Shown here: positions 25,062 to 33,327 of the stretch, piece by piece
Position numbering within the stretch: the stretch's first letter is position 1
How the letters are laid out: each line of letters opens with the position of its first letter
DNA from: Tabrizicola sp.
Lineage (GTDB): Bacteria > Pseudomonadota > Alphaproteobacteria > Rhodobacterales > Rhodobacteraceae
DNA length: 33,828 bases
Direction: 5' to 3'
Assembly (NCBI GenBank): GCA_025458105.1
Contig: JALOTD010000074.1
Coordinates: 1 to 33,828 of the forward strand
Translations under genes and position numbers: made by a program
The notes under the pieces: generated by a model
Told to the model about the DNA's origin: nothing
The model's database searches: none
Seen by the model: only the letters and a program-made list of their open reading frames with translations

Positions 25062-26627
25062 ATGCGGCCGGATCACGTCATCATCGGCAGCGGGATCAAC
25101 GCGCTGGTCGCCGGGGCGATGCTGGCCCTGAAAGGCGACCGGGTGCTGCTTCTGGAGCGGGAGGCGGTCCCCGGCGGCTGCCTGCGCACCGAGGAGATCA
25201 CGCTTCCCGGTTTCAAGCATGACGTGATGGCCGCAACCTGGGTCCTGTTCATGACCTCTCCGGCGGGGGCCGCGCTTGGCCCCCACCTCGCCCGGCATGG
25301 GTTCGACTATTGCCACACCCCGCACCCTACCGCCGTCCTCCGCCCGAACGGCGAGGCGCTGGTGCTGACAACGGACCGCGCGAAGAACATCGCCACCATG
25401 AACGCTCTGGCGGTGGGGGATGGTGACGCCCACGCCCGTGATGTGGGTGACATCGAGGCCAACGCGCCCTTTCTCTTCTCGCTTCTGGGCGGGTCGCTAT
25501 GGTCTTGGCCGACGGCGAAGCTGCTGTGGGGGCAGGTGCGTAAGCGGGGCCTGCGCGGTCTGGCGGCCTGGTTCGGCACGGCGCTGACCCCGGCGCGGGG
25601 GTGGCTGGAGACGGGGTATTCCAGCCCGTTGGTGCAGGCCCTTTACGCGCCCTGGGTCCTGCATTGCGGGCTGACCCCCGAAAGCACCTATTCCGGCCAG
25701 ATGGGCAAGGTCATCGCCTTCGCGCTGGAGGCGGCAGGGGCGCCCGTGTTGAAGGGTGGGTCGGGCGCGGGGGTGGCGGCCTTCCGCGCGCTGATCGAGG
25801 CGAAGGGCGGCCAGATACGCTGCGGGGCGGATGTGGACCGGGTCATTGTTCAGGAAGGCCGGGTGCGCGGCGTAGCATTGACGTCCGGCGAGGATATCGC
25901 CTGCACGTCCGTTCTCGCCTCTGTCGCGCCGGGTCAGTTGCAGGGGCGGCTTTTGCGGGACGTGACCCTGCCGCAGGATCAAGCGGCGGCCAAGGCCTTC
26001 CGCCACGGGCGGGGGAATTTCCAGTTGCATTACGCGCTGGACCGGCACCCGGACTGGCTGTCGCCGGGTCTGGACGATGTCGCGCTGATCCATCTGGCGG
26101 ACGGGATCGACTCGGTCTCCAAGGCCTCGAACGAGGCCGAACGCGGGATGCTGCCCGCCACGCCCACGATCTGCGTGGGCCAGCCGCACCGGCTCGACCC
26201 CTCCCGCTGCCCGGAAGGGAAGGCAATCCTCTGGCTGCAGATCCCCGACGCGCCGCGCGTGGTGAAGGGCGATGCCGCAGGCGAGATTGCGACGGATGGC
26301 AGCTGGAGCGAGGCCACCCGTGAAGCCTTTGCCGACCGAATCGAGGCGATCCTGAGACGGCACATCAAGGACTTCGACGCGATCAAACTGGCGCGAAGGG
26401 CCTACAGCCCCGCCGACCTGGAGCGGATGAACATCAACCTCGTCGGCGGCGACCCCTATGGGGGCCACTGTACGATCGACCAGTTCTTCCTCTTCCGGCC
26501 CTATCCGCATTCCACCAACGGCACCAGCCTTGTCCGCGGGCTGATCCACATCGGCGCCTCCACTCACCCTGGCCCCGGGCTCGGCGGCGGGTCAGGCTTC
26601 CTGGCGGCGAAGAGGCTGGGCGCATGA
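25062..26627 (+). CDS. FAD-dependent oxidoreductase, phytoene-desaturase-like, rightward copy
   Basis: A 521-residue flavoprotein with the binding motif IIGSGINALVAGAML (residues 7-21), then LLEREAVPGG and RTEEITLPGFKHD, and a C-terminal GLIHIGASTHPGPGLGGGSGF FAD-closing stretch. It parallels the leftward FAD enzyme along its whole length (compare LPGF[RK]HD and GGD.. near the C-terminus), so they are diverged paralogues that may act as partners or on successive intermediates. ATG 25062 comes one base after the upstream TAA, so translation is coupled. Its stop overlaps the MarR start by ATGA. Confidence 0.88.
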   Translation: MRPDHVIIGSGINALVAGAMLALKGDRVLLLEREAVPGGCLRTEEITLPGFKHDVMAATWVLFMTSPAGAALGPHLARHGFDYCHTPHPTAVLRPNGEALVLTTDRAKNIATMNALAVGDGDAHARDVGDIEANAPFLFSLLGGSLWSWPTAKLLWGQVRKRGLRGLAAWFGTALTPARGWLETGYSSPLVQALYAPWVLHCGLTPESTYSGQMGKVIAFALEAAGAPVLKGGSGAGVAAFRALIEAKGGQIRCGADVDRVIVQEGRVRGVALTSGEDIACTSVLASVAPGQLQGRLLRDVTLPQDQAAAKAFRHGRGNFQLHYALDRHPDWLSPGLDDVALIHLADGIDSVSKASNEAERGMLPATPTICVGQPHRLDPSRCPEGKAILWLQIPDAPRVVKGDAAGEIATDGSWSEATREAFADRIEAILRRHIKDFDAIKLARRAYSPADLERMNINLVGGDPYGGHCTIDQFFLFRPYPHSTNGTSLVRGLIHIGASTHPGPGLGGGSGFLAAKRLGA

Positions 26628-27112
26628 CCGACCAGTCGCCCCCAGAGAAACCGCCCCAAACGCTTCCCAGATTGGGAGAAATCGGGCTGACGAACTACGC
26701 GCCGTACCTCATGAACCGGATCATGGGGCGCTACAACGCATCCCTGCGGGACGAGATGGCGGGGCTGGGCCTGACCACGCCCAAGATGCGGGCGCTTGCG
26801 GTGCTGTCGGTCATCGAAGGTCCGCTGATCCGGGAGCTGGCGGTCTATTCGGTGGTGGAGCAGTCCACCCTGTCCCGTGCGCTGGACCAGCTGGCCGCCG
26901 AGGGCCTGGTCCGGCGCGAGGCGGACGCCAGCGACAGCCGCGCCACGCGGGTCTACATCACCGAACCGGGCCGCGCAGCGTTTGAAACGCTCTGGCCCCG
27001 CATGGCCGAGGCGCATGCCCGCATGTTCCGCGGCATCCCCGAGGAGGAGCGCCGCGCCTTTGTGGGCACGCTGCAGAAGATGCTGACCAACATCCGCAAG
27101 CACGAGATCTGA
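26624..27112 (+). CDS. MarR family transcriptional regulator
   Basis: A 162-residue winged-helix regulator. Helix 1 region is NRIMGRYNASLRDEMAGLGLTTPKMRALAVL, the recognition helix lies in EQSTLSRALDQLAAEGLV, and the wing is READASDSRATRVYITEPG with its usual Asp/Arg. Start ATG overlaps the FAD-oxidoreductase stop (ATGA), and iorA begins one base after its stop, so it is embedded in the operon it likely regulates. MarR proteins are usually ligand-released repressors, often responding to aromatic acids. The palindromic divergent promoter at 24167-24199 is the obvious target; this is inference. Confidence 0.92.
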   Translation: MTDQSPPEKPPQTLPRLGEIGLTNYAPYLMNRIMGRYNASLRDEMAGLGLTTPKMRALAVLSVIEGPLIRELAVYSVVEQSTLSRALDQLAAEGLVRREADASDSRATRVYITEPGRAAFETLWPRMAEAHARMFRGIPEEERRAFVGTLQKMLTNIRKHEI

Positions 27113-27113
27113 C

Positions 27114-29205
27114 ATGGCCGAGCGGTCGTTCAAGGCAGAGGTCGAACACCTGCGCAAGGGCGAGGGCGACACCTTCACCGGCGAGGGGATACTGGCGATC
27201 ACGAAGGCACTGCTGGAAAACGGCGTGGGATATGTCGGCGGATACCAGGGCGCACCTATCAGCCATCTGATGGACGTCCTCGCCGATGCCGAGGACCTGA
27301 TGGCCGAGCTAGGCGTGCGGTTCGAGGCCAACGCGAACGAGGCGGCGGCTGCGGCGATGCTGGCTGCATCCGTCCATTACCCGATCCGGGGGGCTGTGAC
27401 CTTCAAGGGCTCGGTCGGCGTGAACGTGGCGTCGGATGCGTTGGCGAACCTCGCCTCGTCCGGCGTGAACGGCGGTGCGCTGATCATCGTGGGCGAGGAT
27501 TACGGCGAAGGCTCCTCGATCATGCAGGAGCGGTCCCACGCCTTCGCGATGAAGTCGCAGTTCTGGCTGCTGGACCCGCGACCGAACCTGCCTTGCATCA
27601 CCAAGGCGGTGAAGGACGGGTTTGAACTCAGCGAGGCGTCGAACACCCCCGTCATGCTGATGGTCCGCATCCGGTCCTGCCACGTTACCGGCAGCTTCCA
27701 GACCCGCGACAACCAGCGCCCCAAACTCAGCGTCAAGGACGCCCTGTCCAACCCGCAATCCGATTTCGCCCGCGTGGTCCTGCCGCCGATGTCCTATGCG
27801 CATGAGCAGGACAAGATAAAGAACCGCTGGCCCGCCGCCGAGACGTTCATCCGCGAGCGGGGGCTGAACGAGGTTTTCGGGCCGAAGGCGGGAAAGGTCG
27901 GGTTGGTGCTGCAAGGCGGCATGTACAACGGCGTCATCCGCGCGCTGCAAAGGCTGGGGCTGGCCGATCTGCACGGCAACACGCAGGTTCCGCTCTATGT
28001 CCTGAATGTGACCTACCCTCTGGTTTCCGCCGAGTTCCTGGAGTTCTGCGAGGGTAAGGATCAGGTGCTGGTGATCGAGGAAGGCCAGCCGGAATTCATC
28101 GAACAGCAGCTGACGACGTTCCTGTATCGCGCGGGGTCCACCGTGCGGCTGCGCGGCAAGGACATCTTCCCGATGGCCGGGGAATATACCGGGCAGGTCA
28201 TGCTGGACGCGATCGGCGCCTTCCTGAAGGCCGCCGCGCCCGAGATGCTGCCGGCTCCCGATCCGCCCGCCCGGCTTCTGCACCGGTTGCCCAGAACGCC
28301 CGATCTTCGCCGCGATGAAGCTGGTGCAGAAGGAAACCGGCAAGCTGCAGATCAGCGCGGATATCGGCTGCCACCTGTTTGGCTCGCTGCCGCCTTTCGA
28401 GATCGGCGGGGCGACGATGGGCTACGGCCTCGGCCCCGCCGCCAATGCGGCCTTCGACGGCGGCGGGGAACGCCGCCCGGTGTCGATCATCGGGGACGGC
28501 GGGTTCTGGCACAATGGGCTGTCGTCAAGCTTCACCAACATGGCTTTCAACAAGTCCGACGGCGTGGCGGTGATCGTCGACAACTACTATTCCGCCGCGA
28601 CGGGCGGGCAGGACATCATGTCCTCCCGCGCCGACAACCCGACGAAGGCGACGAAACACCCGATCACCAAGGCGCTGAAGGGCATCGGGATCGACTGGGT
28701 CCGGCAGGTCGACCGGACCTATGACGTGGGCAAGATGCGGGACGTGCTGCGCGAGGCGCTGACGACCGACACGCCCGGCCCCAAGGTCATCGTCGCCTCG
28801 TCCGAGTGCATGCTGAACAAGCAGCGCCGCGAGAAGCCCCTGGCCGCAAAAGCGATCAAGGAAGGCCGCAGGGTCGAGGCCCCCCGCTTCGGCGTCGACG
28901 AGGACGTCTGCACCGGCGACCACGCCTGCATCCGGCTCTCTGGCTGCCCCTCGCTTTCCCTGAAGAAACTGGACGACCCGCTGCGCGACGACCCCGTCGC
29001 CAGCATCGACCAAAGCTGCGTCGGCTGCGGCAACTGTGGCGAGGTGGCGGACGCCGCCGTCCTCTGCCCGTCGTTCTATCGGGCCGACGTAGTGCACAAC
29101 CCCGGACGTTGGGAGGCGCGGATGGCCGCTTTTCGCGCCAAGGTGATCGGCTGGCTGCAATCCCGCCGCGCCGCCCGACGGCTGGACTTCGGGGGCATGA
29201 CATGA
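27114..29205 (+). pseudogene. iorA: Indolepyruvate-type 2-oxoacid:ferredoxin oxidoreductase, alpha subunit, split by an out-of-frame deletion
   Basis: The N-terminal half (27114 to about 28260) holds the pyrimidine-binding and transketolase-like domain: GYVGGYQGAPISHLMD, FEANANEAAAAAML and GEDYGEGSS. It ends at MLPAPD. The next frame resumes at 28261 with RPPGFCTGCPERPIFAAMKLVQ and continues through the TPP site (GDGGFWHNGL then DNYYSAATGGQ) and a C-terminal ferredoxin-like domain (CTGDHACIRLSGCP; CVGCGNCGEVADAAVLCP) to 29205. Homologues have some 10-17 extra residues at the junction, so a short non-triplet deletion is likely. The gene would act with iorB to decarboxylate an aryl 2-oxo acid, giving an acyl-CoA and reduced ferredoxin. 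As read, it is not functional. A sequence error is possible. Confidence 0.87.
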
Positions 29206-29207
29206 TC

Positions 29208-29343
29208 CCGGGTGCCCCCCACCCCCATCCCCTCCCCACCAGGGGGGAGGGGAGGCGCGCCGGTTCAGCGACAGGCACAACCGCCGACGCCGGGCTCCTC
29301 CCTCCCCCCGCGTGGGGGAGGGCTGGGGAGGGGGGGCACCCGG
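29208..29343. repeat. REP/MITE-like element between iorA and iorB
   Basis: A 136-base element bounded by a perfect 13-bp inverted repeat CCGGGTGCCCCCC (29208-29220 and 29331-29343). Inside are two stems: CCCCTCCCC/GGGGAGGGG with an outer T-A pair (29228-29253) and CCCTCCCCC/GGGGGAGGG (29300-29322). The left stem shares its core with the element at 20926-20997. It makes up nearly all of the 163-base gap between the subunit genes. No coding or transposase sequence is present. It could be a mobile miniature element or an mRNA structure. Confidence 0.7.
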
Positions 29344-29368
29344 CCAGCCAAAGCCGCAAGGGTCGGTC

Positions 29369-30919
29369 ATGAGCCTTCAGGAAGCCCTCACCCCACGCGA
29401 CGCCGATCCGCGCCTGTCGGGGATCATCAAGCTTGCCATCCTGGCCGTGGGCGGGCAGGGCGGCGGCGTGCTGACCGGCTGGATCGAGGATCTGGCCCGG
29501 TCGCAGGGCTATGCCGCGCAGGCTACGAGTGTTGCCGGTGTATCGCAGCGGACCGGGGCCACGGTCTACTATGTCGAGATGGCCCCGCACCGCCCGGGCG
29601 ACCCTTTCCCTGTGTTCTCGCTGATGCCTGCGCCGGGCGATGTGGACATCATGATCGCGGCCGAGATGATGGAGGCGGGCCGCTCGATCATCCGCGGTTT
29701 TGTGACGCCTGACCGGACCACTCTCATCGCCTCCTCTCACCGCGCGCTGGCGGTGTCAGAGAAGATGGTGCCAGGGGATGGCATCGCCTCCTCTGACGAG
29801 GTGCTGGCCGCGGCAGAGATTGCCGCACGCCGCTTTATCGCCGCCGATTTCGATGCGCTGGCGGTCCGGAATGGCTCGGTCATCTCGGCGTCGCTGTTCG
29901 GGGCGTTGGCCGGGGCCGGGGTGCTGCCCTTCCCGCGTGAGGCGTTCGAGGCCGCGATCCGCGCCAGCGGCAAGGGCGTAGAGGGGTCGCTGCGCGCCTT
30001 TGCGGCGGCCTTTGACGTGGCGGCCAACCCTGCGCCCGATGCGCCGGTTGTCCCGCCTGCCACGGTGGCAACTGCCGTCTCGGGCCCGGCGCGGCTGGTG
30101 GCGGAATGGAACCGGCTGGCGGCCCGCGTCTCGGCCCTGCCCGAGACGGTGGCCGAGCTGGCACTGCCCGGCCTGCGCAAGGTGGTGGAGTTCCAGGACC
30201 TGGCCTATGGCGCGGAGTATCTGGACCGGCTGGCCAAGGTGCAGGCGGTGGATCGGGCGGACAAGGGCTGGGTCCTGTCCCGCGAGGCCGCGAAATACAT
30301 CGCCAACGCCATGGCCTATGACGACATCATCCGCGTGGCCGACCTGAAGACCCGGGCGCGGCGTTTTGACCGGATCAAGGGCGAGATGCGGGTCAAGGAC
30401 GGCAACGTCCTGCAGTTGACCGAGTTCTTCCACCCCCGCGCCGAGGAGATTGTCGGCATGTTCCCGGCCCGGCTTGGGGCACGGGTCGAGGCCGATCCGA
30501 AGTGGATGGCGCGCCTGACCCGCTGGTTCGACAAGGGACGCCGGTTGCGCACCGACAGCTTGCGCGCCTTTCTGATGCTGCATGTGCTGGGAGGCCTGAA
30601 GGGCTGGCGCCGCCGTACGCTGCGCCATGCGCAAGAGCAGGCCCATCTGGCGCGCTGGCTGGAGACGGCGCTGGCGGAAGTGCCGCGCAATTATGATCTC
30701 GCGGTGGAACTGATCCGCTGCCGTCGCCTGATCAAGGGCTATTCCGATACCCATGCCCGGGGCCTGTCGAAGTTCGACCGGGTCATTGCCGTGACCCTGT
30801 CGATTGCAGCCCGCGACGATGCCCCCGACTGGTGCCGCCGCCTGCGCGAAGCGGCGCTGAAGGATGAGGAGGGCAAGGCGCTGGATGGGGCAATCCGGAC
30901 CGTCGAAAGCTTCGCCTAG
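29369..30919 (+). CDS. iorB: Indolepyruvate oxidoreductase beta-type subunit with DUF6537 domain
   Basis: A 516-residue protein. Residues about 20-200 form the POR gamma/beta-type domain (IIKLAILAVGGQGGGVLTGWI; VAGVSQRTGATVYYVEM), the part that with IorA makes the 2-oxoacid oxidoreductase. The remaining 300 residues (from about LVAEWNRLAARVS) match the DUF6537-type extension found in the longer, aerobic forms. ATG 29369 gives MSLQEALTPRD; the upstream frame runs through the repeat element. The ribosome site is weak. It ends 46 bases before the convergent flavin reductase. Confidence 0.87.
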   Translation: MSLQEALTPRDADPRLSGIIKLAILAVGGQGGGVLTGWIEDLARSQGYAAQATSVAGVSQRTGATVYYVEMAPHRPGDPFPVFSLMPAPGDVDIMIAAEMMEAGRSIIRGFVTPDRTTLIASSHRALAVSEKMVPGDGIASSDEVLAAAEIAARRFIAADFDALAVRNGSVISASLFGALAGAGVLPFPREAFEAAIRASGKGVEGSLRAFAAAFDVAANPAPDAPVVPPATVATAVSGPARLVAEWNRLAARVSALPETVAELALPGLRKVVEFQDLAYGAEYLDRLAKVQAVDRADKGWVLSREAAKYIANAMAYDDIIRVADLKTRARRFDRIKGEMRVKDGNVLQLTEFFHPRAEEIVGMFPARLGARVEADPKWMARLTRWFDKGRRLRTDSLRAFLMLHVLGGLKGWRRRTLRHAQEQAHLARWLETALAEVPRNYDLAVELIRCRRLIKGYSDTHARGLSKFDRVIAVTLSIAARDDAPDWCRRLREAALKDEEGKALDGAIRTVESFA

Positions 30920-30965
30920 ACCGGGATCACGGCTGTGTTGCGGCTGGGGCCGGGCATTCTGCTGC

Positions 30966-31460
30966 TCAATCGACCAGCGCCCGATACCCGCCGTTCCAGT
31001 AGATCAGCGCCCCCGCGCCCGGCGTGGTGCGGATCGCCCGCACCCTGCCGATCAGGATGGAATGCGTCGCCCGGTCGATCATCTCTTCAACCGTGCAGTC
31101 AAACGCCGTGGGTGCCCCGGTCAGAAGCCGCGCGCCAGTGACGGCGGTTTCCCATTCCGCCCCCTCATACCGCGCGGGTCCCTTGACCCCGCCAAAGCCG
31201 GAAAACCGCTCCGCCACCGCCTGATGCGCGGCCCCAAGCGAGGACCAGCCGAAGCGGCCATACCTGACCAGCAAGGGGTGGCTAGAGGCCGTGCGGTTGA
31301 CACAGGCCAGAAGCAGCGGCGGGTCGGCTGACAGCGAAATGGCCGAAGTCACGACCAGGCCCGAGGCTTCCTCGCCATCGCCCACGGTGATGACGCTGCA
31401 ATTCCCCACAAAGGCGCGCATGGCATCTCGGAAGTCCTTGCCGGTCGGATCTTCAGCCAT
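30966..31460 (-). CDS. Flavin reductase family protein (NADH:FMN/FAD oxidoreductase)
   Basis: A 164-residue protein of the FMN-binding split-barrel flavin reductase family (HpaC/RutF-like). Markers are DFRDAMRAFVGNCSVIT, GLVVTSAISLSADPPLLLACVNRTASSHPLL (the flavin-binding stretch), and FGGVKGPARYEGAEWE. ATG 31460 is preceded by AGGTGAGGGTGAAC; the GTG at 31472 sits on the upstream stop. It is 8 bases after the LLM-class oxygenase stop, so it almost surely supplies reduced flavin to that enzyme. Confidence 0.9.
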   Translation of the reverse strand: MAEDPTGKDFRDAMRAFVGNCSVITVGDGEEASGLVVTSAISLSADPPLLLACVNRTASSHPLLVRYGRFGWSSLGAAHQAVAERFSGFGGVKGPARYEGAEWETAVTGARLLTGAPTAFDCTVEEMIDRATHSILIGRVRAIRTTPGAGALIYWNGGYRALVD

Positions 31461-31468
31461 GTTCACCC

Positions 31469-32560
31469 TCACCTGATCCCGGCGGCGGCCAGTTTCGGCA
31501 GCACCGTATCGCGGAAATAAGGGAACTCCTCGACATAGTCGACAAAGGACAGCGTCGTCCCGGCAAATCCCGTAGCGTGCAGGCGCAGGATGCCTTCCGC
31601 CACCTGATCCGGCGTGCCGATCAGGGGAAAGCCGCCATGGCCTAGGGCGAAGAGGTGCTTGATCTGGGCCAGAAGGTCATGTGGAAAGCTGTGCGCATGG
31701 GCGAATTGCAGGCGGACCAGATTGTCAACCGCCTCGGTATCTGCGTTCTGCACCGCCGTATAGTCGGCAAAGGCCTTGGCCTCGGCTTCGGTCGGGCGGC
31801 AGATGACGTGTGAGAAGGTCAGGACGTTCACCTCGCGACCCTTGGCGCGGGCCTGGGCCTTCAGTTCGGCAATCTCGGTCCTTGACCGGTCAAGGTCGAT
31901 GGCCGGAGTGAACAGGAAGTTCGCGTTGTCGGTGGCAAAGCCGCGCCCTTGCAGACTGCCTGCCGCATTGATGATCGGAACCGCACCGCGCAAGGGTTTC
32001 GGATCGCCCTTAACCCGTTTGGCCTTGAAGTACTTTCCGTCCCAGTCGAAGTGCTGATCAGAGGTCCAGAGCTTGCGCACCAGATCGAACCATTCCTGCG
32101 CATAGGCATAGCGGGTTTCGTGATCGTCGGGCAGGGTCAGCCCAAGTGCCTCATACTCTGGCTTGTTCCACCCGGCGACGATGTTCAGTCCCGCGCGGCC
32201 GTGGCTGATGTGGTCGATGGTGGCCATCTGCTTGGCCACGACCACCGGGTGGTTCGCGGCGGTGTGGATCGTCGCGAAGACGGCGATGTTCTTGGTTGCG
32301 GCCAAGAGGCCCGCGGCCCAGGTCATCGTCTCCAGCACGCCGCCGTGAAAGTCGGTCTCGCCGCCGTAGCCGATCCAGCGGGCAATGGGCAGCATGAAGT
32401 CGATCCCGGCCTCGTCCAGCATCTGCGCGAGTTTCAGGTTGTTGTCCCAGCTGTTGACCCAGCGTTCCGGCGCCTTGGTCGGCGTCATCCCCGAGGAGCA
32501 GTTGGTCGAAAAGGTGCCCAGGCGAAATCGGTCGCCCGAGAGCATCGGGTGGTGTGGCAT
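31469..32560 (-). CDS. LLM-class flavin-dependent monooxygenase (RutA/SfnG-like)
   Basis: A 363-residue luciferase-like TIM-barrel monooxygenase. Family markers include GIDFMLPIARWIGYGG, HTAANHPVVVAKQMATIDHISHGR, LNIVAGWNKPEYEALGL and the late GTPDQVAEGILRLHATG. The pattern resembles RutA (pyrimidine monooxygenase) and SfnG (dimethylsulfone monooxygenase), which use reduced FMN from a separate reductase. The neighbouring flavin reductase supplies that partner. The substrate is unknown. GGGGAC precedes ATG 32560. A divergent winged-helix regulator shares its promoter region. Confidence 0.9.
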   Translation of the reverse strand: MPHHPMLSGDRFRLGTFSTNCSSGMTPTKAPERWVNSWDNNLKLAQMLDEAGIDFMLPIARWIGYGGETDFHGGVLETMTWAAGLLAATKNIAVFATIHTAANHPVVVAKQMATIDHISHGRAGLNIVAGWNKPEYEALGLTLPDDHETRYAYAQEWFDLVRKLWTSDQHFDWDGKYFKAKRVKGDPKPLRGAVPIINAAGSLQGRGFATDNANFLFTPAIDLDRSRTEIAELKAQARAKGREVNVLTFSHVICRPTEAEAKAFADYTAVQNADTEAVDNLVRLQFAHAHSFPHDLLAQIKHLFALGHGGFPLIGTPDQVAEGILRLHATGFAGTTLSFVDYVEEFPYFRDTVLPKLAAAGIR

Positions 32561-32674
32561 GGCAAAGGTCCCCGTTGGAGTTTTTCTGATATTTTATAAT
32601 TGAAAGTCTATCGTAAAATCCGATTGCGTCAACGGTTCCGTGGGGCAATGGTCGGTTCTCGAGAGGAATACTTC
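32561..32674. promoter_or_regulatory. AT-rich divergent promoter region of the monooxygenase pair
   Basis: A 114-base gap between divergent genes, strongly AT-rich at 32581-32620. It contains TATAAT (32595-32600) on the plus strand and the inverted pair ATTTTA (32591-32596) / TAAAAT (32614-32619) that could be part of an operator. On the minus strand TTGACG at about 32633-32628 is a good -35 candidate, with no clean -10 at 17 bases. Promoter placement is therefore uncertain. Confidence 0.45.
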
Positions 32675-33229
32675 ATGCCCAGGAAATCTGGTGGAAATCC
32701 GACAGATCGCTCGGCCAAGGGCCTAGATTGGCACTGGCACCTCGCGCAAGGACCGGCAGAGGTCGACACGACCGAGTTGGAATTCGCCTTGATGCGGACC
32801 TTCGAGGGATTCGGGCGCTGGCAGTCAGAATGCCTTGCCTCGGTCTGCGATCTGGCGGCGACCGGGCCGGAGAATGCGCTATTGCACATCATCCGGATGA
32901 ACGACCGGCCAAAGTCGATCAAGGATCTCGCCCGCCTGACGAACCGTGACGATGTGCCAAATATCCAATACTCGCTGCGCAAGCTTGTTGGCGCTGGGCT
33001 GGTCTTGCGCAAAGGTGCGGGCCGGTCCGGTGTGACCTATGAGGTGACAGAGGAAGGCCGTCGCGTGACAGATGATTATGGCGCGCTGCGCCGACGGCTT
33101 CTGTTGCAGGCGGTGGCCAATGTGCCGGGCTTTTCGGACCGGCTGGCCGACGCGACGCGGACGCTGAACCTACTGTCGGGCATCTATGAGGAAATCTCGC
33201 GCGTCGCAGCGACCCATCGGCGGGGCTAG
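32675..33229 (+). CDS. Winged-helix (MarR-like) transcriptional regulator
   Basis: A 184-residue regulator. A winged-helix domain spans LLHIIRMNDRPKSIKDLARLTNRDDVPNIQYSLRKLVGAGLVLRKG with wing GRSGVTYEVTEEG. The N-terminal region is charged (MPRKSGGNPTDRSAKGLDWHWHLAQ). GAGAGGAA precedes ATG 32675; codons back to 32600 are in the AT-rich promoter and are not used. Divergent from the monooxygenase-reductase pair, which it likely controls. It is unlike the MarR at 26624-27112 in sequence, so the two loci are probably separate regulons. Confidence 0.85.
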   Translation: MPRKSGGNPTDRSAKGLDWHWHLAQGPAEVDTTELEFALMRTFEGFGRWQSECLASVCDLAATGPENALLHIIRMNDRPKSIKDLARLTNRDDVPNIQYSLRKLVGAGLVLRKGAGRSGVTYEVTEEGRRVTDDYGALRRRLLLQAVANVPGFSDRLADATRTLNLLSGIYEEISRVAATHRRG

Positions 33230-33254
33230 GGCGGTCAGGGCTTGGGTGGAACCC

Positions 33255-33300
33255 CTCCTCGTGCGACGTTGTCGCCTCGTCGGTCGCCGCGAGCGAGGAG
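33255..33300. terminator. Dyad between converging regulator and thiolase genes
   Basis: CTCCTCG (33255-33261) and CGAGGAG (33294-33300) form outer arms around a GCGAC-GTT-GTCGC stem (33263-33275). It sits between two converging genes and may serve as a bidirectional terminator. No U-run is seen. Confidence 0.35.
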
Positions 33301-33327
33301 TGACGAAGTCATCGACGAGCGTTCGCC

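Noticed and set aside
22572..26627. Carotenoid synthesis cluster, from the two CrtI-like proteins
   Set aside because: No crtB, crtE or other pigment genes are near, and the neighbours are importer, hydrolase and 2-oxoacid oxidoreductase genes.
29208..29343. CRISPR or tandem-repeat array
   Set aside because: The units are inverted stems with no regular repeat-spacer pattern and no cas genes are present.
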